NCBI RefSeq assembly: GCF_000002595.2
Contig: NC_057015.1
Coordinates: forward strand, 2,428,952 to 2,492,951
Source of the DNA: Chlamydomonas reinhardtii
Lineage: Eukaryota > Chlorophyta > Chlorophyceae > Chlamydomonadales > Chlamydomonadaceae
Direction of reading: 5' to 3'
DNA length: 64,000 bases
The translations under genes and the position numbers were made by a program. Shown here in pieces: positions 1-15,848 of this stretch. The first letter of the stretch is position 1. Every line of letters starts with the position of its first letter. The notes beneath the pieces are model-generated. The model had not been told where the DNA came from, did not search any database, and saw only the letters and a list, made by a program, of their open reading frames with translations.

Positions 1-267
1 AAGCGTGGCCAGACGTCGCCGACAGCGCCCAAGTATACTTGATGGCACTGGCTTCTAATTATTGCATGTAAGCGCTAATTTTGCATAAATGGGGCAGGGT
101 CGAGGCTGCACGCCAACGAGTCGCAGGACCAAGCTGCGAGTCCTGGCTGTTCTGCTCGCAAACCTGGTCTTCTTCCGCCTATCGCTAACACAACGTAAGA
201 CAACGACTGAAATATACCTCGGGTAGCTAAAGCTGCTCCTGAGGTTAACGACTGCCGCAGGTTGCAA

Positions 268-3066
268 ATGAACACGAAACTCAACTCGCTCCGCGTGCGC
301 ACATCCCCATCCTCAACAGTCGTGGATGGCGGTCTCGATATAACGCTTATCCCGCCCTCGCCGGAGCCGCCCAGCCCGCTGCCCGAGTCTCTCCCGCGCG
401 CGGTGCCCATCCCCGGCGCCTATATCACATCGCTGGTCGCGCTGCGCTACCTGGCTCCGCGCGGGGGGCCCCCGCGCTGGCGCCCCTTCAACCTCAGCCT
501 CGAAAACACCCCGGTGGAGCTCGCCCCCGGACCCGGCTATGTGTGGGCGGCGGTGCCGCGGCTCACGCCGCAGCTGGTGCCGGTGTGTCTGCCTGACCAC
601 TGGAGCGACACGGCGGCGGCGCTGGCGTGCCGCGGCGCGGGCTTTGGCTCCGGCGGCGTGGCGGCGGTGCCGCACATTGGGAGCGGCGGCGGCGGGGATG
701 GGGATGGGGATGGGGATGGCGGCGAGCTGCCGTGGGGCAGTGTGCCCAATGTGCCGTGGACGGGCAGCAGCGCCCTGCACAACCTCCGTGTGGTTACCGA
801 CCTGCGGTGAGAAGGGGGGAGCGGGAGGCGCGGGATCCGAGGGAGGTGGGAGAGGGGCGGCGAGGGTGATGGATGGGGAGGGCGGAGCACGACTTGACTC
901 TGACCGCCCTACGGGGTTCCGCAGTTGCGAGTAACGTAGTAGCTCCAACTGCTGCAACTGCGCTGCCCGCCACGCACGCCAACCCATGCCCCCCTCCCCC
1001 GCCCCGACCGCCAGGTGCCCCCCCGGCGCTACGTCACTGGCCGAATGTACGGCAGTGTACATGGACTGGGCGTACGGCGTGTGCAACTCCCTTGCGACTG
1101 TGCTGTGCGGCGCAACCCGTCCCCCGGCTCCCCCGCCGCCTCCGCCGCCCCCGCCGCCGCCTCCGCCGCCTCCTCCCCCGAACCCCTTGCGGCCACCGCC
1201 GCCCGCGGTGTTTCCCCCAGAGGGTCCTTCCACACCGCCGCCGCCGCCACCGCCGCCGCCACCGCCCAACTCGCAGGAAACACCTCCAAGTGAGTGCTGT
1301 GCCCAAGCCCACACACCAGCCAGTCGGCAGCCCCTGTCCCCTGCTGTTCAGTGTGTACACGGTGCACGCCAGGTCGCCAGGACAGCTTAGCTTTACCCCA
1401 GCTTTGCGTGCACGCCAACCTCATCCTCGCCCCGCCCAGCAGACCCCACACGGCTCCCCAACCTCACACAACCCCGTGGCACTCCATCCGGTCCTGCCCA
1501 TCTCACCCATGCACCCTCCCCCAAAGCACGCACCTCCCTCCCCTTCTTACTAACCACTGCTGTGATCTAGCCACTCCGTCCTCCACGAACGGAGACTCCA
1601 CCACACAGACACACCCTCGATCTCCTGCATTGGGTTCGGTTCAGTGTGGGCTGGTATCTACAACCCCCACCCCACCCCACCCCGCCCTACCCACCTACAG
1701 GCCTGCTGGACACGGCCCTCCAGCCCGAGGCGGTCCACTTTGACGCCGAGATCAGCGACCTGTGGTGGTCGCAGGCACGAACCCTGTTCCCCGCAGACGA
1801 CCCACGGGCCGTGGGGGGGCCGCTGGGGCCGTACGACCTGGATCTGGAGTACTACTACGACGACGCGATGTGGGTCGGGCGGGAGGGAGGGGAGAAAGCG
1901 AGGAGGGAGGTCGGGAAGTGCGCGGCTGGGGTTCGTGCCCAGGAGGCGTGTGTGCGTTTGACATGCAGGAGAGGTTGGGAGGACGGGAGTGGCTGCTCCA
2001 TCCTTGACTTGCCGCAACGTCCCGCCGTCCTCCCTTTACCCAAGTGCCCAAGCATCGTTGCACGGTGAACATGGTCTTAACTTCCTGTGTCGCTCCTGAC
2101 ATGGCTCCAGCACTGCCTGCCCCTCAACGTGACGCTCCACCATCGCCATCACCACTCTTTGCAGATGGGGCCTCTGGCGCATGCCGCTGCCGTACAGCCA
2201 GCGCAACCCGCTCCATACGACTTACCAGGCCTTCATCTTTGACGGCGAGTGCCGCGGCCGACTTGCAAGCAGTGGGTGGCCGCAGTCCAGCATGCTGCTC
2301 GACGGCAGCAGCTGACGGGGGCGGCTGGACACGGACGTGCCGTCCTTTCCCGGCGGCTCCGCCGCCGGTTTTACGGTTGTGACGGTTTCGCGCCTGGCGG
2401 CGCCAACCGCCGATCCGGCGGCGGAGGGCGGCGGCGCGGATGATGCGGATCTGGCGGGGCAGCGGCTGGTGGAGTTGAAGCTGGCGAGCGGCGGCGAATT
2501 CCACATGGGCCCGGCGCTCGACACGCAGATGTGGAAACCAACCGCTGACGCAAGCAGCTATGTCGTGGGTTTCCGGCGGGATGGCGGCTACGGCGCGGCC
2601 GCCAATGAGGGGTTTGCAGCCCCGTACGGCAAGTGGGCGATGCAGGCCTTCACGCGACACGACGGCGGGCGCTCCGGCGCGCTGTACGTCAGCCCCAATG
2701 TACGGCGGCCAGCTGGCGGCGGCGGTAGCGGTACGGCGGCGGCGCCATACGACGGTTACGACATGACGCTCGTCCAGGAGTGGGATGAGCAACCGCCACT
2801 CGACGTCGAACTGGTGCGGCACAACAGCCTTCACGTGGGGCCGTTGCGCGGGGAGCTGGCGGTTGTACTGCTGTACAACAGATCGTTGAGTGAGGACGAG
2901 CTGGGGCAGTTGTACCGCGCCTATGCGCCGCGTTTTGGTTGGCGGTTGGGGCCGCGGCCGTACCGCACGTGTGCGGCGGAGGATGCGGCGGCGTGCGGCG
3001 CGCTGCCGTGGGAGATGGACATCCAGGACTCAGCCGTCACGGTAGGCGGCGGGTGCAGAGCGTGTA

Positions 3067-3144
<78 letters not shown>

Positions 3145-4538
3145 TGTGTGTGTGTATGGGGGGGTTGTCCGTGGGGCGGGAGGGCGCGAAGGTATTGGCA
3201 CGTGCTGCATGCCGCAGGCGGAGAGGTTGGGGCAAGCACGTAAGCGTGGGGTGGTGGCGGTCCAGCGAAGCGTTCCAACGAGCGACATGGACAAGCACAA
3301 CCACAGTCCCGCGCCACTCCTGCCCTGCTGCCTATGTCTGCCTCGCTTGGCGCCTGCAGGCGGACCGCGACCTCATCTGCTTCAACGTGCGCCCCCGCGC
3401 CGGCACCACACCCCCGCCGCCCCCGTCCGACGCCTCAGAGCCCCCCGCCTCAGCAACCACACCCACCCCAACCCCAGTACCAGCACCCACACCCACACCA
3501 GCCCCAGCAGCAGCCACAGCCGCAGGGGCGTGCAGCCCCGCGGCTCTCGCCTCGGCTGAGGCGGCGGCGGAGCTCCGGATCCTCTTCGGCGCCGACTTCG
3601 CCGGCCCCTTTGAGGACATGGTGCGGCCCGGGTTCGTGCTGGTCAACGGCCGCAGGTGGCCCTTCGGTGAGCCTGTGAGGGTTCCGGGAGCGTGGGGTTG
3701 GAGGTTGGGGTGTGTGGGGATATGGGGATGTGTAGGTTGGATCGCGCGTGTGTGGTGGGGTGTGGACTGGGGTAGGTGCCAGGGTTTGCTCCCGGCTTGG
3801 CTGGCTGGTGAGTGACGCCGTGCAGCTAGGTAGCTAGCCCGCCGCGGCAGTGTAGGCGTGAGAGCTATCTAGGCGGGCACACACGTTCGCTACGGCTTCC
3901 TTCCCCGCTCCTACACTGCTGCACGCAATGCCCTGTTGCAGTGCCTCACCCCATGTCCCCACACACACCTCCGCCTCGCTCCCTTCCCAACGCACCCTAT
4001 CTACCACCTCCACACACGCCTCTGTGCCTGGCTCCAGACTGGATCCGTGTACGGCATCCCAATGAGGATCGCTCCAGGCCCGCAGTTCGCATCCCGCTCT
4101 CCCCGCGCCTGCCGCCGGCGGCGCTCGGCAACGCCACCATCTGCCTAAACAAGAGCGGCAGCGGGTCCGGATCCGACTTCATGACCTGGCTCCAAAGCCG
4201 GGTGTACGACGAGTGGCAGGACGCCGGCCGTTCGTCGTACTGCTCCCTCACGTTCTGGCGGTCGCTGGATCTATCGTACAGTTTTGTTGTGCGCCCGCCG
4301 CGCCCGAGCACCACGCCGCCGGTTACCACGATTCCCGGCGGCGGTTTTGGCGGTGTGTACGGCGGTTATGGCGGCGGTGGCATTGCGGTTGGTGGCGGCG
4401 GCGGGGCCACGTGTTGCCAGAGCTGCTCGACGCCCGTGTTTTTTGCGTCTCGTGACGTGTTCTACGGCCAATGCGGCGCCGCCACCAGCAGCGCTTACAG
4501 CACCTGCTGGAAGAGCGTGTCCAACTCGGTGCGACTGT

Positions 4539-4578
<40 letters not shown>

Positions 4579-5403
4579 AGGGGTCTGTGTGTGAAAGGTT
4601 GAAGCGGGTTGTGGAGGGGGGGCGTGGGCAGGGCTTTGGGAGCGTTGGGGTTGACGCTTGGCGCACGCAGGTGGGACTGCCACGTGTGTGCCCTCCAACG
4701 GCGGCCGGGGCAGCGGGCCGGGGCGGTGGGCAGGAAAGGGAGAGGGAAAGGGAAAGGGAAAGGGAGAGGGAGAAGGAGAGGGAGGGGAGAGGAATGGGAG
4801 GGTAATAGGACGGGAGGCATCAAAATGCGCCGCTTGCTCCCCCTCCTGCCTTTCCGCTGCCCTTTCTTACCCGGTTCCCACTTCCTGAATCCCACAACCC
4901 CCCTCCCTCCTTGGCTCCGCTCCCCAGGAATGTGTGAATGCCGCCATATCCGGCTGCGGCTTTGCCTCGTCATCGCTCTCCGGCTTCGCGTCCAAGAACC
5001 CCACAGGTGGGTACCGGTAGCTAGAAGAAGGCAGCGCGCTAGCTGCTGTTCCGTGTGTGTGTGTGTTTGTGGGAGCAGGGGAACGAAACGCGGGAAGGGT
5101 TGCACGTCGAGCTCCGCGTGTTTGGCGAGTGCGTGATGTGTGCGGCAGGCCTCGGCACATGTGTACGTGCGTGCAGCAGCAGTGGGTTATTTGGGCTCTT
5201 GCTTCGCTCGCCTTACTTTGCCACCGCCAGCTTTAGTCCTATCTCGCTCCACCCACCCGCCGCCGCCGCCGCCAGCCGCGTACGTCATGTGTACCGTATG
5301 TGCCGTGTGCTGCCTCGCTCTCTCAGGCTGCTGCCGCTGCATCACCAACGTCTACGGCTGGTGCGGCTGCGGCAGGATTGTCAACTACTGCTGCGCCGCC
5401 TAG
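268..5403 (+). CDS. SRCR / LamG-like secreted modular protein, 5' incomplete
   Basis: Exons 268-806, 1015-1289, 1701-1869, 2165-3041, 3360-3666, 4038-4528, 4928-5006 and 5327-5403 join in phase (938 codons including one internal TGA). Domains in order: an SRCR domain split over exons 1-2 (VCLPDHWSDTAAALACRGAGF, then a Cys-containing end with SLAEC and LATVLCG); a Pro-rich linker of long P runs; a LamG/concanavalin-like domain in exon 4 (FPGGSAAGF near its start, LAVVLLYNRSLSEDEL near its end); a Thr/Pro linker; then a Cys-rich tail ending VNYCCAA. Such architectures suit a secreted or cell-surface adhesion or recognition protein. No signal peptide is visible, so the first exon probably lies left of the window; 268 is only the first ATG in frame. 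The TGA at 2313-2315 interrupts the LamG domain in an otherwise open frame. SRCR and LamG are family recognition; the surface role is inference. Confidence 0.72.
1646..1669 (+). repeat. Recurrent GGGCT/AACCCC intronic motif, copy 1
   Basis: TGGGCTGGTATCTACAACCC-type sequence in the third-exon-upstream intron of the SRCR gene, about 30 nt before the acceptor at 1700. It shares the GGGCT ... AACCCC frame with six other sites in the window. Confidence 0.6.
3070..3155 (+). repeat. (TG)n microsatellite in intron
   Basis: About 86 bp of TG with two TATG interruptions, starting about 28 nt after the donor at 3041/3042 of the SRCR/LamG gene. Confidence 0.95.
4535..4575 (+). repeat. (TG)n microsatellite at intron donor
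   Basis: TG tract beginning within ten bases of the donor at 4528/4529 of the SRCR/LamG gene. Confidence 0.9.
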
Positions 5404-6590
5404 ACAGGCGGCACTACTACTGGTGGGGTGGGATGGGAGGTGCTCGATCGTTGGCGGCGGCGGTTGGGGGCAGCGGCAGCTTTGGGCCGCCAGCGGAAGC
5501 GGCGGCGGCGGCTTGCTGTGAGTAGTGGCGATCAATGGCGAGGAGCGAGAGTCGCACAGCCCGCCCTAACCCGCCCTAACCCGCCCTAGCCCGCCGGCCT
5601 AGCCTCGACCCGCCCGAGCCTGCCTACCTACCCGCTGTTGCCGCTGGTGCTGCCGGTGCTGCTGCTGCCGGAGGCGCCACAACTAACCCGCACGGTCAGG
5701 ACTTGCGCGCTGTGTGGTGTGAAGGAAGCAGGCAGATGGGTGGAGGTGTATAGACATGAGCAGCGATGGTTGGAACACATGTTAATGTTTGGGGGGCCTA
5801 CATACCGCGGGGCCCTTACCTGATCTACGCATGCAGCAGTTTTCTCACATTCTTATTATTGGAGCGCGAAAACGCGTTCAGTGTCCCATTCCAGCTAGGG
5901 ACACGACCACACACACTAGTGCACTTGTTGACAAAGGCACCTGCGGGTGTGGCGCAATCCTAGCTGCACGCACACAGGGACACTCATTCAAGCAGATGCA
6001 TCCAGATGGCCTTTCCCAGGGGTTCCCCTGAGGGTTCCCCTGGTCTTTCTTGCTATCACTTGCACGCAACGTGCGATATGCTCCTCAATCCTGTTGTTTA
6101 TTGCCTTATATTCCTTAATTCGTCTTATATGTACGGACATGAGATTTCACCTTTTGGCTAGCCGCAAGCAAGTTGGTGGGGCCCTACTGCCCTGTGAAAG
6201 AAGAACAACACATGCCTTCTCATAGTTCTCCTGGATTTTCGTCCGTGCACGCACGCATTGCTGAGCATTGGTTCTACTGCCTTACGCGCACACGTACACG
6301 GTACGGTACGGGTTCACATGCATACATAGGATACAGAGTACGGCTGGTGACACGGGTGTGGTGACGTACGGTACAGGCTGAAGGCGACGAACAAGAAAAG
6401 GTGGCTCTCCCTCGCAAGGGAAAAGTGGGCTGTGCCGCCACGCCACGAAAGTCAAGATGTCCATGGACTCGCGAGGTCGCTTCTCGCTCCAGCCGAGTTT
6501 TCCCTGCCGCCTATTTTTCTACAATAGGGAATAGCAATTAGTAATACGTGGCGCTCGCGGTTTGCGCCAGTTTGGCACTTTTTGTCAACG

Positions 6591-6646
<56 letters not shown>

Positions 6647-6649
6647 CAC
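6591..6649 (+). repeat. (CAGG)n tetranucleotide repeat
   Basis: About fifteen uninterrupted CAGG/GGCA units. Confidence 0.95.
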
Positions 6650-6663
6650 GGACAGGGGCAATC

Positions 6664-6716
6664 CTGGGGGGCTTCGCCCCCCCCCTGGTTCGCTTCGCTC
6701 AGGGGGCTCAGCCCAA
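6664..6716. repeat. Nested G/C hairpin cluster
   Basis: GGGGGGCTTCGCCCCCC (6666-6682) forms a tight stem. A second stem pairs the C run near 6681-6687 with CAGGGGG near 6700-6706, flanking TTCGCTTCG. It may fold in DNA or RNA; no function is assigned. Confidence 0.55.
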
Positions 6717-7074
6717 AAATGTTGAAGGGGTTGCATTTGGGAGGCGCGGCGGCGGAGGCGGCGGTGGTGGCGGGTCACGCCAAGGAAGGTAGCAAGCAGG
6801 CCATCCAGTAAGTAACGCGGCCGGGGGTTTTGCAAGGCCTCTGTGCGTCTGTGCAGTTCTGCGCCGTAGAGCCTGGGGGAAGTTGTAGTTGCGGGCGTTC
6901 CGCACGCGAGGGGGGGAGGGCGGGTGAAGGCGGACGGGGCGTGGCAAGTTGAGGCTTTGTAGGTTGGCGTGCGTGCGTGTTGGGGTCTAGGGCGGGCGCC
7001 TACACGAGCCAGAGCTCATGACCCGGCGCGGCCCAAACTGGTGGGGTAGTGACCTGAAGGACCCGGCACGGCTT

Positions 7075-7079
7075 TGTAA
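7075..7079 (+). terminator. Possible TGTAA poly(A) signal
   Basis: TGTAA is the Chlamydomonas poly(A) signal. This is the first one seen on the plus strand after the stop at 5403, which would imply a 1.67 kb 3' UTR, so the link is weak. Confidence 0.3.
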
Positions 7080-7131
7080 TAAAACACCAGGAATGTGCAC
7101 ACTTGGCTAGGTGGTTGTAGCAGCTGGAGGC

Positions 7132-11656
<4,525 letters not shown>

Positions 11657-11718
11657 TGGCGCCGCATGGCGGGAGGGAGGTCCGGCAGTGATACGGATGA
11701 GGGGTATGTATGTATGTG

Positions 11719-11723
11719 TGTAA
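11719..11723 (+). terminator. TGTAA poly(A) signal of the 7132-11656 gene
   Basis: TGTAA 63 nt after the stop codon, a normal distance for a Chlamydomonas 3' UTR. Confidence 0.65.
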
Positions 11724-11938
11724 AACAGTGCGTGGACATTACTCACGTCAGCGACATTTAAGTGCCGAGTGCTGACAGCTGACTGCCTGCTGATTCTAGA
11801 TGTGAGCAGCAGAGGAGCGCTGTGTACGGTGACAGCGTGGCGGCAACCGCCCCAACTCCCAACGAACTTCCAAAATGATAGGATCCACAACGATACTGCA
11901 CCCAAGTGCTAACGGATGACAGGGGAGCTGCGCTGGCG

Positions 11939-12030
11939 GTTGGCACGGCACGCGACTGGGAGCAGGGTAGCTGTGCAGGGGGCTGGGGGTGAGCTGATAG
12001 TTGGCACGGCACGCGACTGGGAGCGGGTAG
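11939..12030 (+). repeat. Subterminal 61-bp tandem repeat, left copy
   Basis: TTGGCACGGCACGCGACTGG recurs 61 bp apart (about 11939 and 12000), giving one full unit plus a partial one. The right copy has one unit more. Confidence 0.8.
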
Positions 12031-12061
12031 TTGTGCGGGCGGCCAGCTGCGAGGACGATTA

Positions 12062-14506
12062 ATGTTCAGGGGCAATATTATAAATGGCGGGGCTGCGAAG
12101 CTGGCTGTTGGCGCGGTGCACGGCCGGGAGCTGACGGTTGCGCGCGGTGTCGTTTGGGAAGCCTCGTGTGAGCTGCGTGTAAACTTAGTTGGGATGCATG
12201 GGGCTGCGCCTTTGCCATCAGCTGCAACGGGGCTGCACACGGGGTTCACACGCGACTGCTGCTCACCGGCGTGGCGGGGGCGGCGCCGAAGGCACAGAAA
12301 CTCAACGGAAACTCAGTCGAAACTCGAAGGAAACTCAGCAGATACCCAGCAGAAACTCAGCCGAAACCTCTTCAGTTCATAGTGACGTTAATAGTCGCGA
12401 TACCGTCAATGAAGCGATCGCTAAAATAACTTACAATTGTTTCCTTTTCACTCGGCGTAAAATTCGGACCCCAGCGCGCGCTGCAGCAGAGGAGCGGGAA
12501 TCAGTGGCGAGCGCAGCAGGGCCAGGGGTAGACGAGGCAGTTGAGGGCGCCGTGCCCCTGCCGCCGGCCGTGCGATATCCCTACCCGTGCGATTCAGCCA
12601 CAGCATTGGCCATGCGCCGCTTTGAGCGGGTGCTCCTCGGCTGTGCGCGAGAGCCGGCCGCGGCGGTGGATGGTATATGTCAGCCAGCAGCGGCACCGGC
12701 GGCGCGGCCGCCAGCAGCAGCAGTGCGCCTGGTAGCAGCAGCAGCGGCGGGGCTGGGCGAGGCATGTGCCTGCAGTTGGTGTCGCCGCTGCCTGTGGGCC
12801 AGCGGTGCGCGTGCGGCCAGCCATACGAAGCGCGCAAGGTGCCCGTGGTGACCATGGTGTATGGCCCGGACACCATCTTCCCTGTGCGTGCCCAGCTCTA
12901 CGAGCTGCACTCTGGCTGTGCGTGCCGGGGCTGCGTGGTGGCGTACAATGGCGTGCAGGATAGGCTGTTCCGCTACAGCAGCCGCTCCTTCCTCAGTCTC
13001 CGCCACTTGTACAACTTTGTGGACCAGCTCATCGGCAGCGGCATCAATGTGGAGGCCTACGTCAACTCGCAGCGGCGTCAACGCTGCCGCCAGACACGCA
13101 GAGACCCAAGCAGTTCTCGGTCTCTCTGTTCCGCCTCGTGTGGCAACAGTTTGAGGTGCGGCTGGACCGCTGCCACATGTTCACGTGCCCAATTTGCGGC
13201 CGTGCGCCGCGTTCCCTTATCTGCAACGCAACGGTGATCACCTTCCTCGTCCAGTTCTACCGCGGCACGCCCCTCACTACACAGGCCGCGCCCCTCAGTG
13301 ACGCCATCGGCATGCGTGCGCACAAGCGTGCGCACAAGCGTGTGGATCGGTGCTGGTGCCCGGAGAAGAAGGGGAGTGCGGCGGTGCGGGGCTTCAGCAG
13401 CGCTCTGCGGGGCGATGGCAGGGACGTGTACGGTCAGAGCGTACCGAGCTGGGTGGCAGCGGCGGACAGCGCCAAGCAGCACAGCTCGCCAGCGGCACTG
13501 GGCGCCTTGAATGAGAGCGTACCGGAGGCCGACCGCAGTGCCAGCCTTACCGTCGGGTTCATGCGCATTGTCTCAGGCGCCGCTAATGCTGTGGGTGGCG
13601 CCCAGGCTCCTCGGCTCGCGGTCGCCTGGTCGATTGCATGGCCAGCACAGCACCGACGAATGCGTATCTGCCGCGCGTGTACACCACGGCCGCCAGTGCG
13701 TGCGCGGATGTGGTCGAGAGCCAGCAGCACCACCAGCCGCATACAATCGCACCGGCGCTGGGCACCCATGCGAAGGTGGTGGCGGACGGCGCGCCTGTCC
13801 TGTTGGAGGCGCTTGCTGTGCTTTAACGGCATGCACCACTCGTTACGGCCGATGCCATGCGGCCTGTTGCCACGGTGCTGCGCAAGCTGTGCCAGCTGGC
13901 GATCTTGTGCAGGTCGGGGTTTGATGGCAGGCCGTGTGTCAGCTTGCCTGGCCCGGCATCAGCAGAGACAGATGAGTGCCTGCGCTCAGCACACTGGTGC
14001 GGGCTTTGGGTTTGTGCGGCCACGGTATGAGTCGGGCATGGACAAGAGAAGCGGGCTGGCGGGGGTGGATCCTGCACGCATAACTTCAGCGCGCGGGGCC
14101 CACGGACTGGCGGGATCTTCATCGTGTTTTGTGAGCATGGGGTGTGCTATGCATCCTTTATGCTGCCGTGCGCGGAAGGGCGGAATGAGATGTACAGCTG
14201 GATGGTGTCGTACCTAGAGCGCGCGCCAGCGGTGGTGGTCTACGACTTTGCATGCAGCCTGCACGACTACTGCGTAAACCGCGCGCCGGCATTCTTTATG
14301 ACACGCTGTTTGTGGTAGACCGCTTTCACTGGAGCAACCATACCGGCTGCTCGCACGCTTACAATATGGCGCTGTTCCCGGCCCTGAGGAGCCTGAACTC
14401 GGAGGTGGCAGAGCAGAGGAACAGTCAACTGCAGCCGCACAAGCCTATGGTCAGTCAGATGTGTTCTGCCTCGCCACCACGCGCCGAGATTGGAGCCACA
14501 ACATAA
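12062..14506 (+). pseudogene. KDZ transposase, left copy
   Basis: Coding-like sequence runs from an N-terminal Ala/Ser-rich part, through a Cys-containing domain (VSPLPVGQRCACGQPYEARK, LHSGCACRGCVVAYNG, MFTCPICGR) resembling the CxC clusters that accompany KDZ transposases, to the KDZ catalytic region (14120-14450). The latter holds FCEHGVCY, EGRNEM, VVYDFACSL, VDRFHWSNHTGCS and VAEQRNSQL, and ends with a stop at 14504-14506. Coding potential passes between frames several times. Some switches may be introns, but the one between NRAPAFF and YDTLF (about 14290-14300) has no splice signals and also occurs in the right copy, so the gene is probably broken. The true start is unresolved; 12062 is the ATG conserved in both copies. 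Confidence 0.7.
12296..12368 (+). repeat. Degenerate GAAACTCAG tandem repeat
   Basis: Five to six imperfect units around GAAACTCAG, upstream of the best transposase coding. The mirror stretch on the right (about 20341-20405) has fewer units. Confidence 0.65.
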
Positions 14507-14642
14507 AAATCGCTGCCCACAGCCCAAAGCCCGTACACAACTACTTTTCTTTGCGTGACTCGCAGCCGCATTTGTCTCGTGTCCGAAGAGCAAGGAATGC
14601 GCACAATCTGCCAGCCGACAAGCAACACGATCATTGCTACCC

Positions 14643-15352
14643 CTAACTGTTCAGGTGACGGCGCTGCGGCTCCTGCCGCCTTGTGTTCTGCCTCGCCACC
14701 GACTTCCCCATCCCCCCACCAGATAGACGGGCAACTTGCTTTACTTTACAGTCAGGATATTGGTGGCGTAGCCCCTCTGCGTGCGCGCACAAGAGGACAG
14801 CAGACAGTGCAGACAGTCTTCACGAACTGCACGCGCGCCAACCACATCTCAACGGAATTCTACCGAGGGCCACATGCCGTGGAAGCGAGGCGGTGCCGGG
14901 TGCGCGTGCACCCGGAACTGCTCAGCATTCCTGTGCTGCCCACTCACCAGCACGCCGCACGGGGATGCCTACCCAGCACTTAAAGGGAACGGTGTCGATG
15001 TTGCCGTGCTCGCGTTTCAGCTGCGCAAAGACATGCTTCTGCATGTAGTTAAGCGAGTAGTTGCCAGCACCCGCAGCCCCAACCGTGGCGCCACCACCCA
15101 CGGCAGATGAGCTTGGGCCCGAGCGGCTGCTGCCGCCACAGGCGCTGCTAGGCGACACACCACGCAGCGGTGGCTGGGCGCGGCAGCGGGGAGGATCCAT
15201 TGCCGCTGCCGCTGCTGCACCTGACGCTGGTGCGGCAGCGGCCCTCAGCACCTGCCGTGTGGCTTGCTGCAGCGTGGGCCCTAGCAGCTGTACAAGCTGA
15301 TCCACCAGTGCTGGCAGCTGCCACTGCTGCTGCTGCTGCTGTTGAGGGGCCA
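14643..15352 (-). pseudogene. KDZ element accessory ORF, left copy (truncated)
   Basis: Mirror image of the right-hand accessory gene, here on the minus strand and convergent with the transposase. It keeps the poly-Gln start of the main exon, LPALVDQLVQLLGPTLQQAT, an Ala/Gly/Ser-rich middle, NYSLNYMQKHVFAQLKREHG, and the last exon ending HLNS. Sequence upstream of its main exon stops at 15641, where the element is cut off. Function unknown. Confidence 0.5.
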
Positions 15353-15639
15353 CTGCATTAACGCGAGCGCCAGGCTGGTGAGGAGCGGCGTCACCGCTGT
15401 GCTGCGGTGGTGGGCCCGTGCACCGCTGGTGGCTCTGTGGGTAAGTGCACCCCTCGCACCGGGGCCCGTCCGGCGGGCAGCGGTTGGTGGTGTGGTACTC
15501 ACCTCAGCTGCTGCTGCTGCGCTTGCGCTTGACCCCATCGCTGCTGACCCTACTGCTGTATCCACCGCCGCCAGCGCCGCCGCCCACAGGACCGGTGGCA
15601 GCGGCGCCACCAACGGCCTCACTGCCACCACCGCTGCTG

Positions 15640-15770
15640 TGGCCGAAGCTCTTCGAGGTCGGCTGGAAGGTCGGCGGTGCCCTGGTCTTTGTGAGCCAGG
15701 GGTTCACCGTGCTTCAGCTTGTGATATTTCGGATGAACATAAAGCAAGACTTCAACAGCCTCGCGGCCAG
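15640..15770 (+). repeat. Left arm of 131-bp perfect inverted repeat
   Basis: Reverse complement of about 15850-15980 with no mismatch that I could find by eye. It duplicates the second half of the orphan exon at 16107-15849 and starts exactly where the left KDZ copy ends. The loop between the arms is about 79 bp. Confidence 0.93.
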
Positions 15771-15848
15771 TTCCAAACATGTTCCATTGCCTAATCTGCA
15801 CCTCAGATACACAACTATGTGATCAGCACAGACGGCTGTTGCGCTCAC

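Larger units (their letters stand above)
5404..7131. other. Gene-free stretch between SRCR gene and next gene
   Basis: No exon chain with a recognisable product was found on either strand. It holds a small CCCGCCCTAA-like repeat near 5560-5600, a (CAGG)n block, a G/C hairpin cluster and a TGTAA at 7075. It probably contains the 3' UTR of the upstream gene and the promoter of the gene at 7132. Confidence 0.5.
11805..15641 (+). mobile_element. KDZ-superfamily DNA transposon, left copy
   Basis: This 3.8 kb stretch is repeated in reverse complement at 17052-20981, differing by scattered substitutions, short indels and repeat copy number. It carries a KDZ transposase reading right and a convergent accessory ORF reading left. 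KDZ assignment rests on transposase motifs (FCEHGVCYASFML, VVYDFACSLHDYC, VDRFHWSNHTGCSHAY, LNSEVAEQRNSQL). The outer edge was set where homology with the right copy fades; no clear target-site duplication was found. The inner edge at 15641 cuts the accessory gene short and directly abuts the inverted duplicate of a captured exon. Confidence 0.8.

Noticed and set aside
2300-2345. A small intron removing the TGA at 2313
   Set aside because: No GT-AG pair of plausible length fits, and the LamG domain continues in frame across the site.
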